DNA from: Acidobacteriota bacterium
GTDB lineage: Bacteria > Acidobacteriota > Thermoanaerobaculia > Multivoradales > JAHEKO01
Direction: 5' to 3'
DNA length: 47,703 nt
NCBI GenBank assembly: GCA_029263375.1
Contig: JAJCXP010000117.1
Location: 1 to 47,703 of the forward strand
Part shown: in pieces, positions 39,064-47,703 of the stretch
Numbering within the stretch: position 1 is the first letter of the stretch
How the letters are laid out: every line of letters starts with the position of its first letter
Notes under the pieces: model-generated
Told to the model about the DNA's origin: nothing
The model's input: the letters and a program-made list of their open reading frames with translations, nothing else
Databases searched by the model: none
Made by a program: the position numbers and the translations under genes

Positions 39064-41488
39064 CCGCGCCGGATTGACCGCGGTGAAGACCCGAGCCTCG
39101 ATCAAGCGGCGGTTGACTGGCGTCATCATGATGACGTGCGTGGCGTCGCTGTCTCTCACCGTCGGCTCCTTCATCTTCTACGAGTACCTCTCGTCTCGCG
39201 ACCGACAGGTGCGGACGCTCACCATGCAGGCCGAGTTCGTCGGCCGGAACGTAGCCGCGCCGCTGGCGTTCGGAGATCGCATGTCGGTGGGTCTGAGCCT
39301 GGAGGAGCTGCGCGAGCTGCCGTCAGTGGTGTCGGCCGTGGTCCTGGGAGCCGACGGTCGGCTGGTCTCGGCCTACGATCGTGAATCCAGGGCGGATGCG
39401 CCCACCGTGCCGAGCGCACTCGAGCCCGGGTACCATTTCGACGACGGCGTGCTCTCGCTACTCTCGCCGATCCGAGTCGATGATGAGCTGCTCGGATGGC
39501 TCGAGATCGATTCGGATTCTCAGGGCGAGGCGGAGCGGCGCGACAGCTACCTGCGGATCGGCGGCGCGGTCATGGTCGGCTCCTGTCTGCTCGCGTGGAT
39601 CCTGGCGCAGGGCCTCCAGCGGCGCATCTCGGGGCCACTGCTGCGTCTGGTCGAGACCATGAACGGGATCTCGTCCACCCGTGACTACGGTCGCCGCGCC
39701 AAGGTCGAGACCGACGATGAGATCGACCAGCTGGTCTCAGGCCTCAACCATATGCTCGACCAGATCGAGCGCCGGGACGCGCAGCTGCGCGCCGCTCAGG
39801 ACGAGCTGGAAGATCGGGTGCGTGAGCGCACCTCCGAACTGCGCTCCGAGATCGAGCAGCGCCGACGAACCGAGCAGGAGCTCCTCAGCTCCAAGGAGGA
39901 GGCGGAAGCCGCGACCCGAGCGAAGTCCGAGTTCCTCGCCAACATGAGCCACGAGATCCGGACGCCGATGAACGGCATCCTGGGGATGACGGATCTCACC
40001 CTGGAGACCGACCTGACCCGCGAGCAGCGAGAGTTCCTGCAGCTCGCGCGCTCGAGCGCCGAGTCGCTGCTCACGCTGCTCAACGACATCCTCGACTTTT
40101 CAAAGATCGAGGCCGGTCGACTCGAGTTGTCGCCGGAGCCGTTCTCCCTCCGCGAGGAGATTGCCGACACGCTCACGACGCTGGAGTTCCAAGCTGCCGA
40201 GAAGGGCCTCGACCTCGCCTACCGGATCGATCCGGCGGTCCCCGACCGGCTGTTCGGAGATGGCGATCGGCTGCGTCAGATCCTGATCAATCTGGTCGGC
40301 AATGCGATCAAGTTCACCCAGCAGGGGGAGATCCTGGTCGAGGTCGAAGTCGAGGTGGGGCTCGGTGAGGGCGGCGCGTCGCCAGAGGAGGTCGAGATCC
40401 ACTTCGAAGTGCGCGACACCGGTATCGGTATGCCCGCCGACAAGCTCGAGGCCATCTTTCAGCCCTTTCAGCAGGTGGACGGCTCCGTCACCCGCCGTTT
40501 CGGCGGCACCGGGCTCGGGCTGTCGATCTCACGGCAGCTGGTCGAGCTGATGGGTGGCTCGCTTCGAGCGCGCAGCCGCAAAGGCGAAGGCAGCTCGTTC
40601 TCGTTCTCGGTTCTGATGGCCGCCAGGAAGTCGGAGTCGCCGCCGGCCGTGCCAACGCCGCTCGAGCCGGCCCGAGTTGCAGTGGTCGTCGAGCACGATT
40701 TCTCGCGCGAGGTACTGCTGGAGATGCTGGCCGGCATGGGGCTGACAGCCGAGGTGCTGGCGGCAGCTGAGGCGCCAAGCTCGATCCGGGCGGCTCACGA
40801 CGCCTCGGAGGGGTACCACTTCGCGATCATCGATTGCCGGATGGGTGATGGAGATCCGGTCTCGGTGGGGCGCGAACTGCGGGCCGGGTCGCCGCAGCTG
40901 CGGGTCGTCCTGCTCGTCTCTCCGGGAGACCGCGGCTCGGGCGAGGCGCGTGCGGCTCACGACTGGATGCAAGCCCTCCTGCGGCCGGTCAAGGAGTGGG
41001 AGCTCCGGGAGCTCCTGGTCCACTGGCCGACCGAGGCCGATCCGCAGCCTGCTCCCGCGCCGATGGCTGACGCCCGGCTGGCGAGTGCCGCAGGCATCGA
41101 CCTCGAGATCCTCCTGGCCGAGGACAATGTCGTCAACCAGAGGCTGGCGTGCGCTCTGCTGACACGCTCGGGGCACCACGTGACCGTTGCCGAGAACGGT
41201 CGGGAGGCTCTCGACCTCTTCCGGGCGGGCAAGTTCGATGTCGTGCTGATGGACATCCAGATGCCGGAGCTGGACGGGCTCGAAGCGACCAGACGGCTGC
41301 GCGCGCGCCACGGCGCCGACGTTCCGATCATCGCCATGACCGCCCACGCCATGGATGGCGACCGCGAGCGCTGTCTGGCGGCGGGAATGGACGATCACAT
41401 CACCAAGCCGATCCGGCCGTTGGAGCTTGCGGACGCGATCCAGCGTCAGGTAGCGGCGTACAGGCGTCGAACTCGGCAGCGGGCTTGA
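39050..41488 (+). CDS. CHASE8-type hybrid histidine kinase with two receiver domains
   Basis: 812 aa from GTG 39050. Two membrane helices (about 28-46 and 173-190) flank a periplasmic CHASE8-like sensor ([43 protein letters not shown]). HAMP and coiled coil follow, then HisKA (His in [16 protein letters not shown], about residue 305), HATPase (NAIKF N-box, [16 protein letters not shown]), a degenerate receiver (about 545-660, [27 protein letters not shown], no clear Lys) and an intact receiver (about 685-805, [28 protein letters not shown]). The layout resembles BarA-type kinases without an HPt domain, so an external HPt protein is needed for onward transfer. It is encoded with a barrel and a small periplasmic protein. 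Confidence 0.92.
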   Translation: MTAASRAGLTAVKTRASIKRRLTGVIMMTCVASLSLTVGSFIFYEYLSSRDRQVRTLTMQAEFVGRNVAAPLAFGDRMSVGLSLEELRELPSVVSAVVLGADGRLVSAYDRESRADAPTVPSALEPGYHFDDGVLSLLSPIRVDDELLGWLEIDSDSQGEAERRDSYLRIGGAVMVGSCLLAWILAQGLQRRISGPLLRLVETMNGISSTRDYGRRAKVETDDEIDQLVSGLNHMLDQIERRDAQLRAAQDELEDRVRERTSELRSEIEQRRRTEQELLSSKEEAEAATRAKSEFLANMSHEIRTPMNGILGMTDLTLETDLTREQREFLQLARSSAESLLTLLNDILDFSKIEAGRLELSPEPFSLREEIADTLTTLEFQAAEKGLDLAYRIDPAVPDRLFGDGDRLRQILINLVGNAIKFTQQGEILVEVEVEVGLGEGGASPEEVEIHFEVRDTGIGMPADKLEAIFQPFQQVDGSVTRRFGGTGLGLSISRQLVELMGGSLRARSRKGEGSSFSFSVLMAARKSESPPAVPTPLEPARVAVVVEHDFSREVLLEMLAGMGLTAEVLAAAEAPSSIRAAHDASEGYHFAIIDCRMGDGDPVSVGRELRAGSPQLRVVLLVSPGDRGSGEARAAHDWMQALLRPVKEWELRELLVHWPTEADPQPAPAPMADARLASAAGIDLEILLAEDNVVNQRLACALLTRSGHHVTVAENGREALDLFRAGKFDVVLMDIQMPELDGLEATRRLRARHGADVPIIAMTAHAMDGDRERCLAAGMDDHITKPIRPLELADAIQRQVAAYRRRTRQRA

Positions 41489-41548
41489 CCTGGCTCGCGC
41501 CCGGTATCCTGTGGTCCGGCAGTAAGGGCGGGCTAAGATCGATGCCTG

Positions 41549-42046
41549 GTGAGCGAGCCGAAACCAACGATCGAGATCCGGATCATCGGACCGGCTGACG
41601 CGGCGGTCCTGTCGAATATTGCACCGGGCGTGTTCGACCACGATCTGGACGCCGGCCATCGAGACGAGTTCCTCGCCGATCCACGACATCACCTCGCAGT
41701 CGCGCTGAACGGCAGACGGGTCGTCGGGATGGCGTCGGCCGTGCACTACATCCACCCGGACAAGCCGAACGAGCTCTGGATCAACGAATTGGGCGTCACC
41801 GAGAGCCACCGGCGTCAGGGCATCGGCAAGGCCTTGCTCAGGGCGCTGTTCGAGCATGGCAAGAGGCTCGGTTGTCGCGAAGCCTGGGTGCTCACGGAGC
41901 CGGAGAACCTGGCGGCGCGGGGGCTCTACTCAGCCGTCGGCGGAGTGGAGGAGGCGGCCGTGGCGGTCGCATTCAAGCTTGGCGGATCGGCTGGAGCTGA
42001 CGTCGGGAGCGAGCGAACCGACAACGCGATGGATCGACCCTCCTGA
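41549..42046 (+). CDS. GNAT N-acetyltransferase, AAC(3)-I-like
   Basis: 165 aa from GTG 41549. The GNAT core is clear: VVGMASAVHYIHPDKPNELWINELGVTESHRRQGIGKALLRALF, with the acetyl-CoA loop RRQGIG at about residues 91-96, then AWVLTEPENLAARGLYSAVGG. The pattern is like the aminoglycoside 3-N-acetyltransferase type I group, but many such proteins have other amine substrates, so resistance should not be assumed. The last 20 residues are divergent. The gene stands alone, 60 bases after the hybrid kinase gene. Confidence 0.85.
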   Translation: MSEPKPTIEIRIIGPADAAVLSNIAPGVFDHDLDAGHRDEFLADPRHHLAVALNGRRVVGMASAVHYIHPDKPNELWINELGVTESHRRQGIGKALLRALFEHGKRLGCREAWVLTEPENLAARGLYSAVGGVEEAAVAVAFKLGGSAGADVGSERTDNAMDRPS

Positions 42047-42195
42047 ACCTTCGGTAGAGGGGCGTCCTGCACCTGCTCGCCGGTTCTCTGTAACGTTCGG
42101 GCCCTTCCGAGAGTCCAAGAGATATAGCTGCCTCGAGGGCGTAGGGCTCTGGGCTGATGGCAAACCGTGTTCACAACTCGTTGAAGGAGTCGGCC

Positions 42196-43944
42196 ATGAT
42201 CCGTTCACCTCGTCTGTGCAGTCTTTCGGTCCTTGTTCTCGCTATCGGCGCGGTCGCGATCGCGCCGGCGCAGGAGGCCGATCCCTTCCATCTCCGTTTC
42301 GAGCCCTACGAGTTCGCCGCGGCCTCGGGCGACACGGTCGCTACGGAGCTCGGCCGTTTCACGGTGCCAGAGAACCGCTCCAAGCCTGAGGGCAAGCAGC
42401 TGGAGCTCGCTTTCGTGCGCTTTGCCTGCACCGGCGGCGACAGCTGCGGCTCGCCGATCGTCTATCTCGCCGGCGGCCCGGGCGGTCCGGGGATCGGTAC
42501 CGCGCGCTTCAATCGCTTCCCGATGTTCATGGCGATGCGTGAGTTCGGTGACGTCATCGCCTTCGACCAGCGCGGCACCGGAATGTCCGAGGCCGATCTG
42601 TCGTGTGGCGACCGTTATCTCATTCCGTTCGGCGAACCGACGGATCGCGCCAAGGCGGGCGAGATCTTCGCCGGGGCGGCCAGGCAGTGTGCCGAGAGGC
42701 TGATCTCGGAAGGTCACGACATCGCGGCCTACAACACGCTCGAGAGCTCCGACGACGTCGACGCCCTGCGCCGGGCGCTCGGCGCGGCGAAGATCTCGCT
42801 CTGGGGAATCAGCTACGGCTCCCACCTCGGGTTGGCGATGTTGAAGCGCCATGGCGACACCATCGACAAGGTGATTCTTGCCGGCATCGAGCCGTTGCAT
42901 CACTCCTGGAAGCTACCCAGCGATCAGCAGACGCTGCTTGCGACCATCGCGTCGCTCGCTGCCCGAGATCCCAGAGTCAAAGACAAGGTGCCGGACCTGC
43001 TCGGCTCGATCGAGCGGCTCCTGGCCAGTCTCGCTGCCGAGCCGGTCAAGGTGACGCTGGTCGATCCGCGCAGCGGCACGGAGGTCCTGGTGGCGCTCGG
43101 CGAGTTCGATCTGCAGTCGACGCTGACCGGGTTCCTCCGCGGCCCCGAGGAGTTCGCGAGCCTACCGGACTTCGTCTATCGGCTCGAGCAGGGGGATTGG
43201 GTGTCGCTCGGTCTCCAGGCCGGCGGCCAGCGGAGCGGCGAGATGTGGAACATGATGTCCGCGGCAATGGATTGCGCCTCGGGGATGGGCCCCGAGTGGG
43301 CATGGCGCATACAGGACGAGGCAAGGAATACGCTGCTGGCGGCCGCCATCAACTTCCCCTACCCGGAGGTCTGCGATGGCGTGCCGGTCGGGGATCTGGG
43401 CGACGACTTCCGGCGGCCAGGCGAGTCCGACGTGCCTGTGCTGCTGATCAGCGGCACGGTCGACGGCCGAACGCCGCCGAGCAACGCGGAGCGCATCCTG
43501 CCGTACCTGAGCAACGGCAAACATCTGCTGGTCGATGGCTCCGGCCACAACGTGTTCATGTCGTCGCCCAGGGTGCTCGACGCGATGCGAGCGTTCATGC
43601 GCACCGGCGAGTTGCCGTTCGATCGCATCGAGCTGCCGGCGGTCGAGTTCCTGGAGCCGCGCACGGTTGCCAGGGTGAGCGACGCGGTGCTCGAGCGCTA
43701 CGTCGGCAACTACCGGATCGTCGAGGACCAGTTTCGACGGGTGATCAAGGCCGGCAACCAGCTCTACACCCGGCGCGGCGAGGGGCAGCAGCAGCCGATC
43801 CGCCCGAGCTCAGATACCCGGTTCTTCTACGAGGGTAGCGCGACCTGGCTCGATTTCGTGCTCGACGAGGCAGGTGAGGTCACGAGCATGGAGATGCACC
43901 ACGGCGGCGCGGAAGAGGGCGAAGAGGCGATCAAGGTCGAGTGA
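42196..43944 (+). CDS. Exported alpha/beta hydrolase, peptidase S33/tripeptidyl-aminopeptidase-like
   Basis: 582 aa from ATG 42196 with AAGGAG six bases upstream; a signal peptide follows (LCSLSVLVLAIGAVAIAPAQ). The fold is visible as SPIVYLAGGPGGPGIG (oxyanion region), IAFDQRGTGMSEADL, the nucleophile elbow GISYGS (Ser near residue 206), and the C-terminal VPVLLISGTVDGRTPP (Asp) and HLLVDGSGHNVF (His). The set matches the S33 proline iminopeptidase / tripeptidyl aminopeptidase group with a large lid. Three or more Cys in the lid fit an exported enzyme. The last 90 residues are an extra beta-rich segment (RYVGNYRIVEDQFRRVIKAG) as seen in serine-hydrolase-associated C-terminal domains. Substrate probably peptides. 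Confidence 0.88.
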   Translation: MIRSPRLCSLSVLVLAIGAVAIAPAQEADPFHLRFEPYEFAAASGDTVATELGRFTVPENRSKPEGKQLELAFVRFACTGGDSCGSPIVYLAGGPGGPGIGTARFNRFPMFMAMREFGDVIAFDQRGTGMSEADLSCGDRYLIPFGEPTDRAKAGEIFAGAARQCAERLISEGHDIAAYNTLESSDDVDALRRALGAAKISLWGISYGSHLGLAMLKRHGDTIDKVILAGIEPLHHSWKLPSDQQTLLATIASLAARDPRVKDKVPDLLGSIERLLASLAAEPVKVTLVDPRSGTEVLVALGEFDLQSTLTGFLRGPEEFASLPDFVYRLEQGDWVSLGLQAGGQRSGEMWNMMSAAMDCASGMGPEWAWRIQDEARNTLLAAAINFPYPEVCDGVPVGDLGDDFRRPGESDVPVLLISGTVDGRTPPSNAERILPYLSNGKHLLVDGSGHNVFMSSPRVLDAMRAFMRTGELPFDRIELPAVEFLEPRTVARVSDAVLERYVGNYRIVEDQFRRVIKAGNQLYTRRGEGQQQPIRPSSDTRFFYEGSATWLDFVLDEAGEVTSMEMHHGGAEEGEEAIKVE

Positions 43945-44060
43945 TCGCCGCTCGAGACCGAGCCGAGCAGTGGGGGCGGTCGACATCGAGTACCACCGCG
44001 AGTGCTGGCCGAGTGATAGGGTCCCGGCTTTCCGCCAACTATCCTGCCCTAGGAGTCCCA

Positions 44061-44774
44061 ATGAAAAAGCCTACTTCGATCCTACTCGGCCTTGTTCTGC
44101 TCGTAGGAGCGCTGCTGCTCGCTCCGTGTGCTTCGGCGGAGGAGGCCGACCTTGCCAGTGAGGACGACAAGATCCTCTATGCCGTTGGGTTGGCGTTGGC
44201 GCAGCAGATCGTTCAGCTCGGCTTCGACGAGAACGAGTTGGCCATTGTCCAGCGCGGCATCGCCGACGCGGCCCTCGATCGCGAGCCGAAGGTCGACATC
44301 CAGACCTACGGCCCGAAATTGCAGGGGTTCGCGGAGGCGCGGCTCGCGGTTGGGAGGGAGGCGGAGAAGGCGCGGAGCGCAGCCTTCCTCGAGCAGGAGG
44401 CGGCGAAGGCGGGAGCGATGCGGACGGAGTCGGGAATCGTGATCAGCGAGATCACCGCCGGTACCGGCCCGAGCCCCTCCGCCACCGATCAGGTGAGGGT
44501 CCACTACCACGGCACGCTGAGCGACGGCACCGTGTTCGACAGCTCGGTCGACCGCGGCGAGCCGGTCGACTTCGGTCTCGACCAGGTGGTGCCGTGCTGG
44601 ACCCAGGGGCTCCAGACGATGAAGGTCGGCGGTAAGAGCCGGCTGGTCTGCCCTTCGGATCTGGCCTACGGCGACCAGGGTCGACCGCCCACGATCCCGG
44701 GCGGCGCCGCCCTGGTGTTCGAGGTGGAGCTGCTGGAAGTGCTGGCGGCCCCGGAAGCCCCGGAAGGATCCTGA
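44061..44774 (+). CDS. FKBP-type peptidyl-prolyl cis-trans isomerase, exported
   Basis: 237 aa from ATG 44061 (TAGGAG upstream). Signal peptide MKKPTSILLGLVLLVGALLLAPCASA; LAPC is not a good lipobox, so a periplasmic soluble form is likely. An N-terminal helical dimerisation region (about 30-115, ILYAVGLALAQQIVQLGFDENELAIVQRGI, typical of FkpA/Mip) precedes the FKBP domain (about 125-230, VRVHYHGTLSDGTVFDSSVDRGEPVDFGLDQVVPCWTQGLQTMKVGGKSRLVCPSDLAYG ... IPGGAALVFEVELLEV). It helps fold exported proteins. No nearby gene shows a specific client. Confidence 0.93.
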   Translation: MKKPTSILLGLVLLVGALLLAPCASAEEADLASEDDKILYAVGLALAQQIVQLGFDENELAIVQRGIADAALDREPKVDIQTYGPKLQGFAEARLAVGREAEKARSAAFLEQEAAKAGAMRTESGIVISEITAGTGPSPSATDQVRVHYHGTLSDGTVFDSSVDRGEPVDFGLDQVVPCWTQGLQTMKVGGKSRLVCPSDLAYGDQGRPPTIPGGAALVFEVELLEVLAAPEAPEGS

Positions 44775-44895
44775 TCGGGCTCGGAGCCGTCTGCGCCTGC
44801 CAGGCCGGGTAGCGCTGGCCGAGCACCTGTGAGGGCTCTTGGTGCGTCGGCTGGCTACGCGTTGTTGCTGCCGGACTCGAGGCCGCAGCCCGGGG

Positions 44896-46350
44896 CTACC
44901 CGCGCTTGGCCAGCTCTTCCAGCGTTGCCACAAGCAGATCCCAGAACCGACCGACGGTAGGAATCTCGACGCACTCGTCCGGCGAGTGTGGGAACTTGAT
45001 CGTCGGGCCGAACGAGATCATGTCCATGCCCGGCACCTTCTCGCCGATGATGCCGCACTCGAGCCCGGCGTGGATGGCGCCGACCTCGGGGGCGAATCCG
45101 AGGACCTTCTCGTGCAGCCCCTTCATCACGACGAGCAGCTCGGACTCCATGTTCGGCTGCCAGCCGGGGTAGCCGTCGCCCTCTGCGACCTTGCAGCCGG
45201 CGAGCTCGCCGATGGCGCGGATGCGCTGGGTCAGGCCGATCAGGGCTGAGGCGACCGAGCCGCGGCTGCTCATGCCGATCTCGAACGAGCCGTCCTGGCG
45301 CTCTACGGTAGCCAGGTTGGTGCTGGTCTCGACCAGGCCGGGGATGTCGTAGCTCATCGCCATGACGCCGTGCGGCAGCGCGCTGATCAGCCGGAGAGTG
45401 GCGCCGGCCGAGCGGGCGGTCCAGATCTCGTCCAGTTCGACCGCGCTGATGCTCCATTCCATGCCGGGCTCGGCGGGACGGAACTCGGCGGCGATCGCCG
45501 CGAGCTCCGCCTGGATCGCGGCCTTGAACAGGTCGCGGCCGGACTCCTTGACCGCCACCACTGCGTGCGCCTCGCGCGGGATGGCGTTGTGGGCGCTGCC
45601 GCCGCCAAGCTCGGCGAAGTGTTTCCAGTTCGCGTGGCAGGCGTTGAGAGCCCGCACCAGGAGCTTGATGGCGTTGCCGCGCTGCAGATGGATGTCGACC
45701 CCGGAATGGCCGCCTTTGAGCCCTCGTAGGTCGACCCGAACGCCGACGACGCCGTCGGGCACCGCTTCGGTCTCGATCGGCAGGGTCAGGGTGCTGTCCT
45801 TGCCGCCCGCGCAGCCAACGGTCAGCGTGCCCTCTTCCTCTGAGTCGAGATTGACCAGGTAGCGGCCGTTCAAGAGCGAGCCGTCGAGCTCCGCGGCGCC
45901 GGTCAGGCCGGTCTCCTCGTCGATCGTGAACAGCAGCTCGACCGGACCGTGGACGAGATCGGTAGCCTCGAGCACCGCGAGCATGGCGGCCACACCGATG
46001 CCGTTGTCAGAGCCGAGGGTCGTGCCGGTCGCTTTGAGGAAGTCGCCATCGAGCTGCGTGCGGATCGGATCGGTCGCCCAATCGTGCTCGACGTCCGAGT
46101 TCTTCTCCTGGACCATGTCGAGATGCGCCTGGAGGATCGTGCCCGGCGCGTTCTCGTGACCGGCGGTGCCCGGTTTACGCACGACGACGTTGCCGGCGTC
46201 GTCGGTCACGGCCTCGAGACCGTTCTCCTTGGCGATCGCCAGCACGTGGTCGCGCATCAGCTCCTCGTGCTTGGAGGGGCGGTTGATTTTCAGAATCCGG
46301 TCGAAGTGCGACCAGAGAGGGGTGGGCTTGAGCTCGGCTACCTGAGTCAT
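44896..46350 (-). CDS. pepD: Aminoacyl-histidine dipeptidase PepD (M20C)
   Basis: 484 aa, the usual length. ATG 46350 has GGAGAAAGAG upstream. Metal-ligand motifs of the M20 family are present: LQAHLDMVQEKN (His and Asp), TTLGSDNGIGVAAMLA, TIDEETGLTGA (catalytic Glu pair), NLDSEEEGTLTVGCAGG, and near the C-terminus HAGLECGIIGEKVPGMDMISFGPTIKFPHSPDE. It cleaves Xaa-His and other dipeptides in the cytoplasm. It lies downstream of the sensor kinase gene on the same strand, separated by a large inverted repeat 36 bases before the start codon that may affect its transcription. Confidence 0.96.
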   Translation of the reverse strand: MTQVAELKPTPLWSHFDRILKINRPSKHEELMRDHVLAIAKENGLEAVTDDAGNVVVRKPGTAGHENAPGTILQAHLDMVQEKNSDVEHDWATDPIRTQLDGDFLKATGTTLGSDNGIGVAAMLAVLEATDLVHGPVELLFTIDEETGLTGAAELDGSLLNGRYLVNLDSEEEGTLTVGCAGGKDSTLTLPIETEAVPDGVVGVRVDLRGLKGGHSGVDIHLQRGNAIKLLVRALNACHANWKHFAELGGGSAHNAIPREAHAVVAVKESGRDLFKAAIQAELAAIAAEFRPAEPGMEWSISAVELDEIWTARSAGATLRLISALPHGVMAMSYDIPGLVETSTNLATVERQDGSFEIGMSSRGSVASALIGLTQRIRAIGELAGCKVAEGDGYPGWQPNMESELLVVMKGLHEKVLGFAPEVGAIHAGLECGIIGEKVPGMDMISFGPTIKFPHSPDECVEIPTVGRFWDLLVATLEELAKRG

Positions 46351-46386
46351 CTCTTTCTCCTGTGGGCGGCCGCGAGTTTAGCTGAG

Positions 46387-46467
46387 GGGGGACACAATAC
46401 GTAATTCGCGCCGAAAGGCCGTTGCCTGGTTGGTCCCTTGCGATGCGAATTACGTATTGTGTCCCCC
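46387..46467. repeat. Perfect 23-bp inverted repeat, REP/MITE-like element
   Basis: The left arm, 46387-46409, begins GGGGGACACAATACG. The right arm, 46445-46467, is its exact complement. A 35-base spacer (46410-46444) lies between. The arms are less GC-rich than the surroundings, with AATACGTAATT inside. The element lies between two same-strand genes, and its right arm supplies the last codons and TAA stop of the sensor kinase. Terminal GGGGACA-type arms remind me of small elements mobilised by IS200-like REP-associated transposases, but no transposase is here. In RNA it would form a long stem. Confidence 0.8.
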
Positions 46468-47703
46468 GTCGCCGTCGGGGAGCCAGCAGGTGACCACGAT
46501 GCCGCCACCCTCGCGTTGCTGAAGCGACAGCTTGCCGCCGTGCGCCTCGAGAATCTCGCGGCAGAGCGGTAGGCCCAGGCCGGTACCGGTGCGCTTGGTC
46601 GAGTAGAAGGGCAGCAGCGCCTTCTTCATCGTCTCCTCGTCCATGCCCCGGCCGCGATCGAAGACCTGGAAGTAGGTGCCGTCGCCGTCGGCCGTCACGC
46701 GCAGCGAGGTCTCGGACCGGGAGTCGCTCGCCTCTTCGGCGTTCTTGAGCAGGTTGGTGAAGACGTGCCGCATCTGTGCCGGGTCGAACCACGCCTGCCG
46801 CTCGGGCAGCGTTCCCACCACCTCGAGGTCGGGATACTCGCCGAGCGAGGCCAGGAAGTCACTCCAGTCGACCTGCTCCCTGCGTGGCGCCGGCAGGCGC
46901 GCGAACCGGGCGTAGCCGGCGAGAAAGCCCTTGAGGTGATCGATCCGCTCCTGGATCGTCGTGAACACCTCTTCGGCGCGATCCGAGTGCTCGGGAGTCT
47001 CGGCGATCACCTTTGCCGAGTGGATCAGCGACGAGATCGGCGCCAGCGAGTTGTTGAGCTCGTGTGAGATGACGCGGATCACCTTCTTCCAGATCTCGGC
47101 CTCCTGGCGGCCGAGCTCGCCGGTCATGCGGCGTAGGACGATCAGGGTGTGGCGCTTGCGGTTGAGTTGGAAGTGCCGTTGCGAGAGGTGATAGGTCTCC
47201 GGCTGTTCGTCGTTCTGGACCGTGAAGATGCCGTCGGTCTCGCTGCTGAGAACCTCGCGCATGGCCGGCGGGCAGCCCTGGCGCAGGTCGCCGAAGCGGT
47301 GACCCTCGAGCTTCTGGCCGCCGGTCATCAGGCGGCGCGCCTCGAGATTCGAATAGATCACCCGGTCGAGCTGGTTGATCAGGATGACCGCTGCCGGTGA
47401 GCGGTTGAGGGCGGTCTGGAGCAGCAGCTCGCGCTCTCGCACCGCCGCGCGCTCCGACTGCAGAGTCTCGCCCACCATGTTGTAGAGACGCGCCAGCTGG
47501 CCGAGCTCGTCGTTGCGGTGTGACGCGATGCGCATGCTGAAATCGCGATCGCGAAAGCTGCGGATGCCGTTGGCCAACGCCTCGATCGCCACGTCGATCG
47601 GTCGCAGGGCTCGGCTCAGGAGCCAGGCGCCGAGCGGCAGGCCGACCAGGAGCGCGGTCAGGAACTCGAACCAGAGCGGCAGCTCGAGCGGCAACAGCTC
47701 GAG
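46450..47703 (-). CDS. NtrY-like membrane sensor histidine kinase (5'-truncated by window edge)
   Basis: The frame is open to the right edge; 417 residues are visible. It begins in a membrane helix (FLTALLVGLPLGAWLLSRAL), followed by HAMP (RPIDVAIEALANGIRSFRDRDFSMRI), a PAS-like domain (LLLQTALNRSPAAVILINQLDRVIYSNLEARRLM), HisKA with His in RVISHELNNSLAPISSLIHSA, and HATPase (VFTNLLKNAEEASDS, VFDRGRGMDEE, YSTKRTGTGLGLPLCREIL). The H-E-L-N-N-S-L form is typical of NtrY-type kinases that pair with sigma-54 activators, so a response regulator gene is expected upstream outside the window. The final residues GGHNT and the TAA stop are encoded by the inverted repeat at 46387-46467. Confidence 0.9.
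   Translation of the reverse strand, partial: LELLPLELPLWFEFLTALLVGLPLGAWLLSRALRPIDVAIEALANGIRSFRDRDFSMRIASHRNDELGQLARLYNMVGETLQSERAAVRERELLLQTALNRSPAAVILINQLDRVIYSNLEARRLMTGGQKLEGHRFGDLRQGCPPAMREVLSSETDGIFTVQNDEQPETYHLSQRHFQLNRKRHTLIVLRRMTGELGRQEAEIWKKVIRVISHELNNSLAPISSLIHSAKVIAETPEHSDRAEEVFTTIQERIDHLKGFLAGYARFARLPAPRREQVDWSDFLASLGEYPDLEVVGTLPERQAWFDPAQMRHVFTNLLKNAEEASDSRSETSLRVTADGDGTYFQVFDRGRGMDEETMKKALLPFYSTKRTGTGLGLPLCREILEAHGGKLSLQQREGGGIVVTCWLPDGDGGHNT

Noticed and set aside
41549-42046. Aminoglycoside resistance gene
   Set aside because: AAC(3)-I resemblance is only at GNAT-subgroup level; substrate cannot be inferred and there is no mobile or resistance context.

Overview
This is a GC-rich, gene-dense chromosomal window from a diderm bacterium, most likely an Acidobacteriota member (Thermoanaerobaculia-like is my guess). 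The reasons are two VWFA-related proteins of the type typical of that phylum, an ECF sigma factor of the Acidobacteria-enriched type beside a TPR-tailed Ser/Thr kinase, a CadC-like winged-helix/TPR regulator, futalosine-route menaquinone genes (mqnE, a MqnP-type prenyltransferase), an Mla lipid transporter and a TonB receptor. There is no rRNA, CRISPR array, prophage or transposase gene. One tRNA-Arg(ACG) is present.

Layout. 1-4.2 kb: the 3' part of a sortilin/VPS10-type propeller gene, two small unknown genes on the opposite strand and an orphan BlaI/MecI-type repressor with a nearby dyad. 4.2-8.4 kb: a 1373-residue secreted mosaic protein (propeller, FnIII, carbohydrate-binding-like domain, FnIII, six cadherin-like repeats) and a small membrane protein. 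8.8-13 kb: a compact operon of ECF sigma factor, FecR-STN protein, TPR protein and STN-VWFA protein. 13-15 kb: a TPP riboswitch and thiC. 15-20 kb: a Ser/Thr kinase, two divergent genes for secreted Cys-rich proteins and a second ECF sigma factor. 20.1-23.1 kb: mlaE-mlaF-mlaD with an extended MlaD.

23.2-26.8 kb is the most unusual part. A secreted NHL-propeller/FnIII gene on the minus strand is followed by three tandem 16-codon ORFs. Each has a Shine-Dalgarno-like sequence, and they encode related peptides with Trp at position 14 and an acidic or amide ending. A divergent winged-helix/TPR regulator faces this set. I regard the micro-ORFs as the best candidate for an undescribed system.

26.8-31.2 kb (minus strand): tRNA-Arg, thiG, a LytTR regulator with an eroded receiver, a deoxynucleoside kinase, mqnE with an unusual Cys spacing, and a coiled-coil protein that changes from 11-residue to 14-residue repeats. 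31.4-34 kb: a small secreted Cys-containing protein and a TonB-dependent receptor, ending at a strong GC hairpin. 34-37.5 kb (minus): a VWFA protein, an unknown membrane protein and a UbiA-family prenyltransferase, tightly packed. 37.9-41.5 kb: an operon of outer-membrane barrel, small periplasmic protein and CHASE8-type hybrid histidine kinase. 41.5-44.8 kb: GNAT acetyltransferase, secreted alpha/beta hydrolase, FKBP isomerase. 44.9-47.7 kb (minus): pepD preceded by a sensor kinase whose stop codon lies inside a perfect 23-bp inverted repeat that looks like a small REP/MITE-type insertion.

The window mixes housekeeping cofactor synthesis (thiamine, menaquinone) with envelope and secreted proteins and several signalling modules. 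All function calls come from reading the sequence and from family knowledge. No database search was run.
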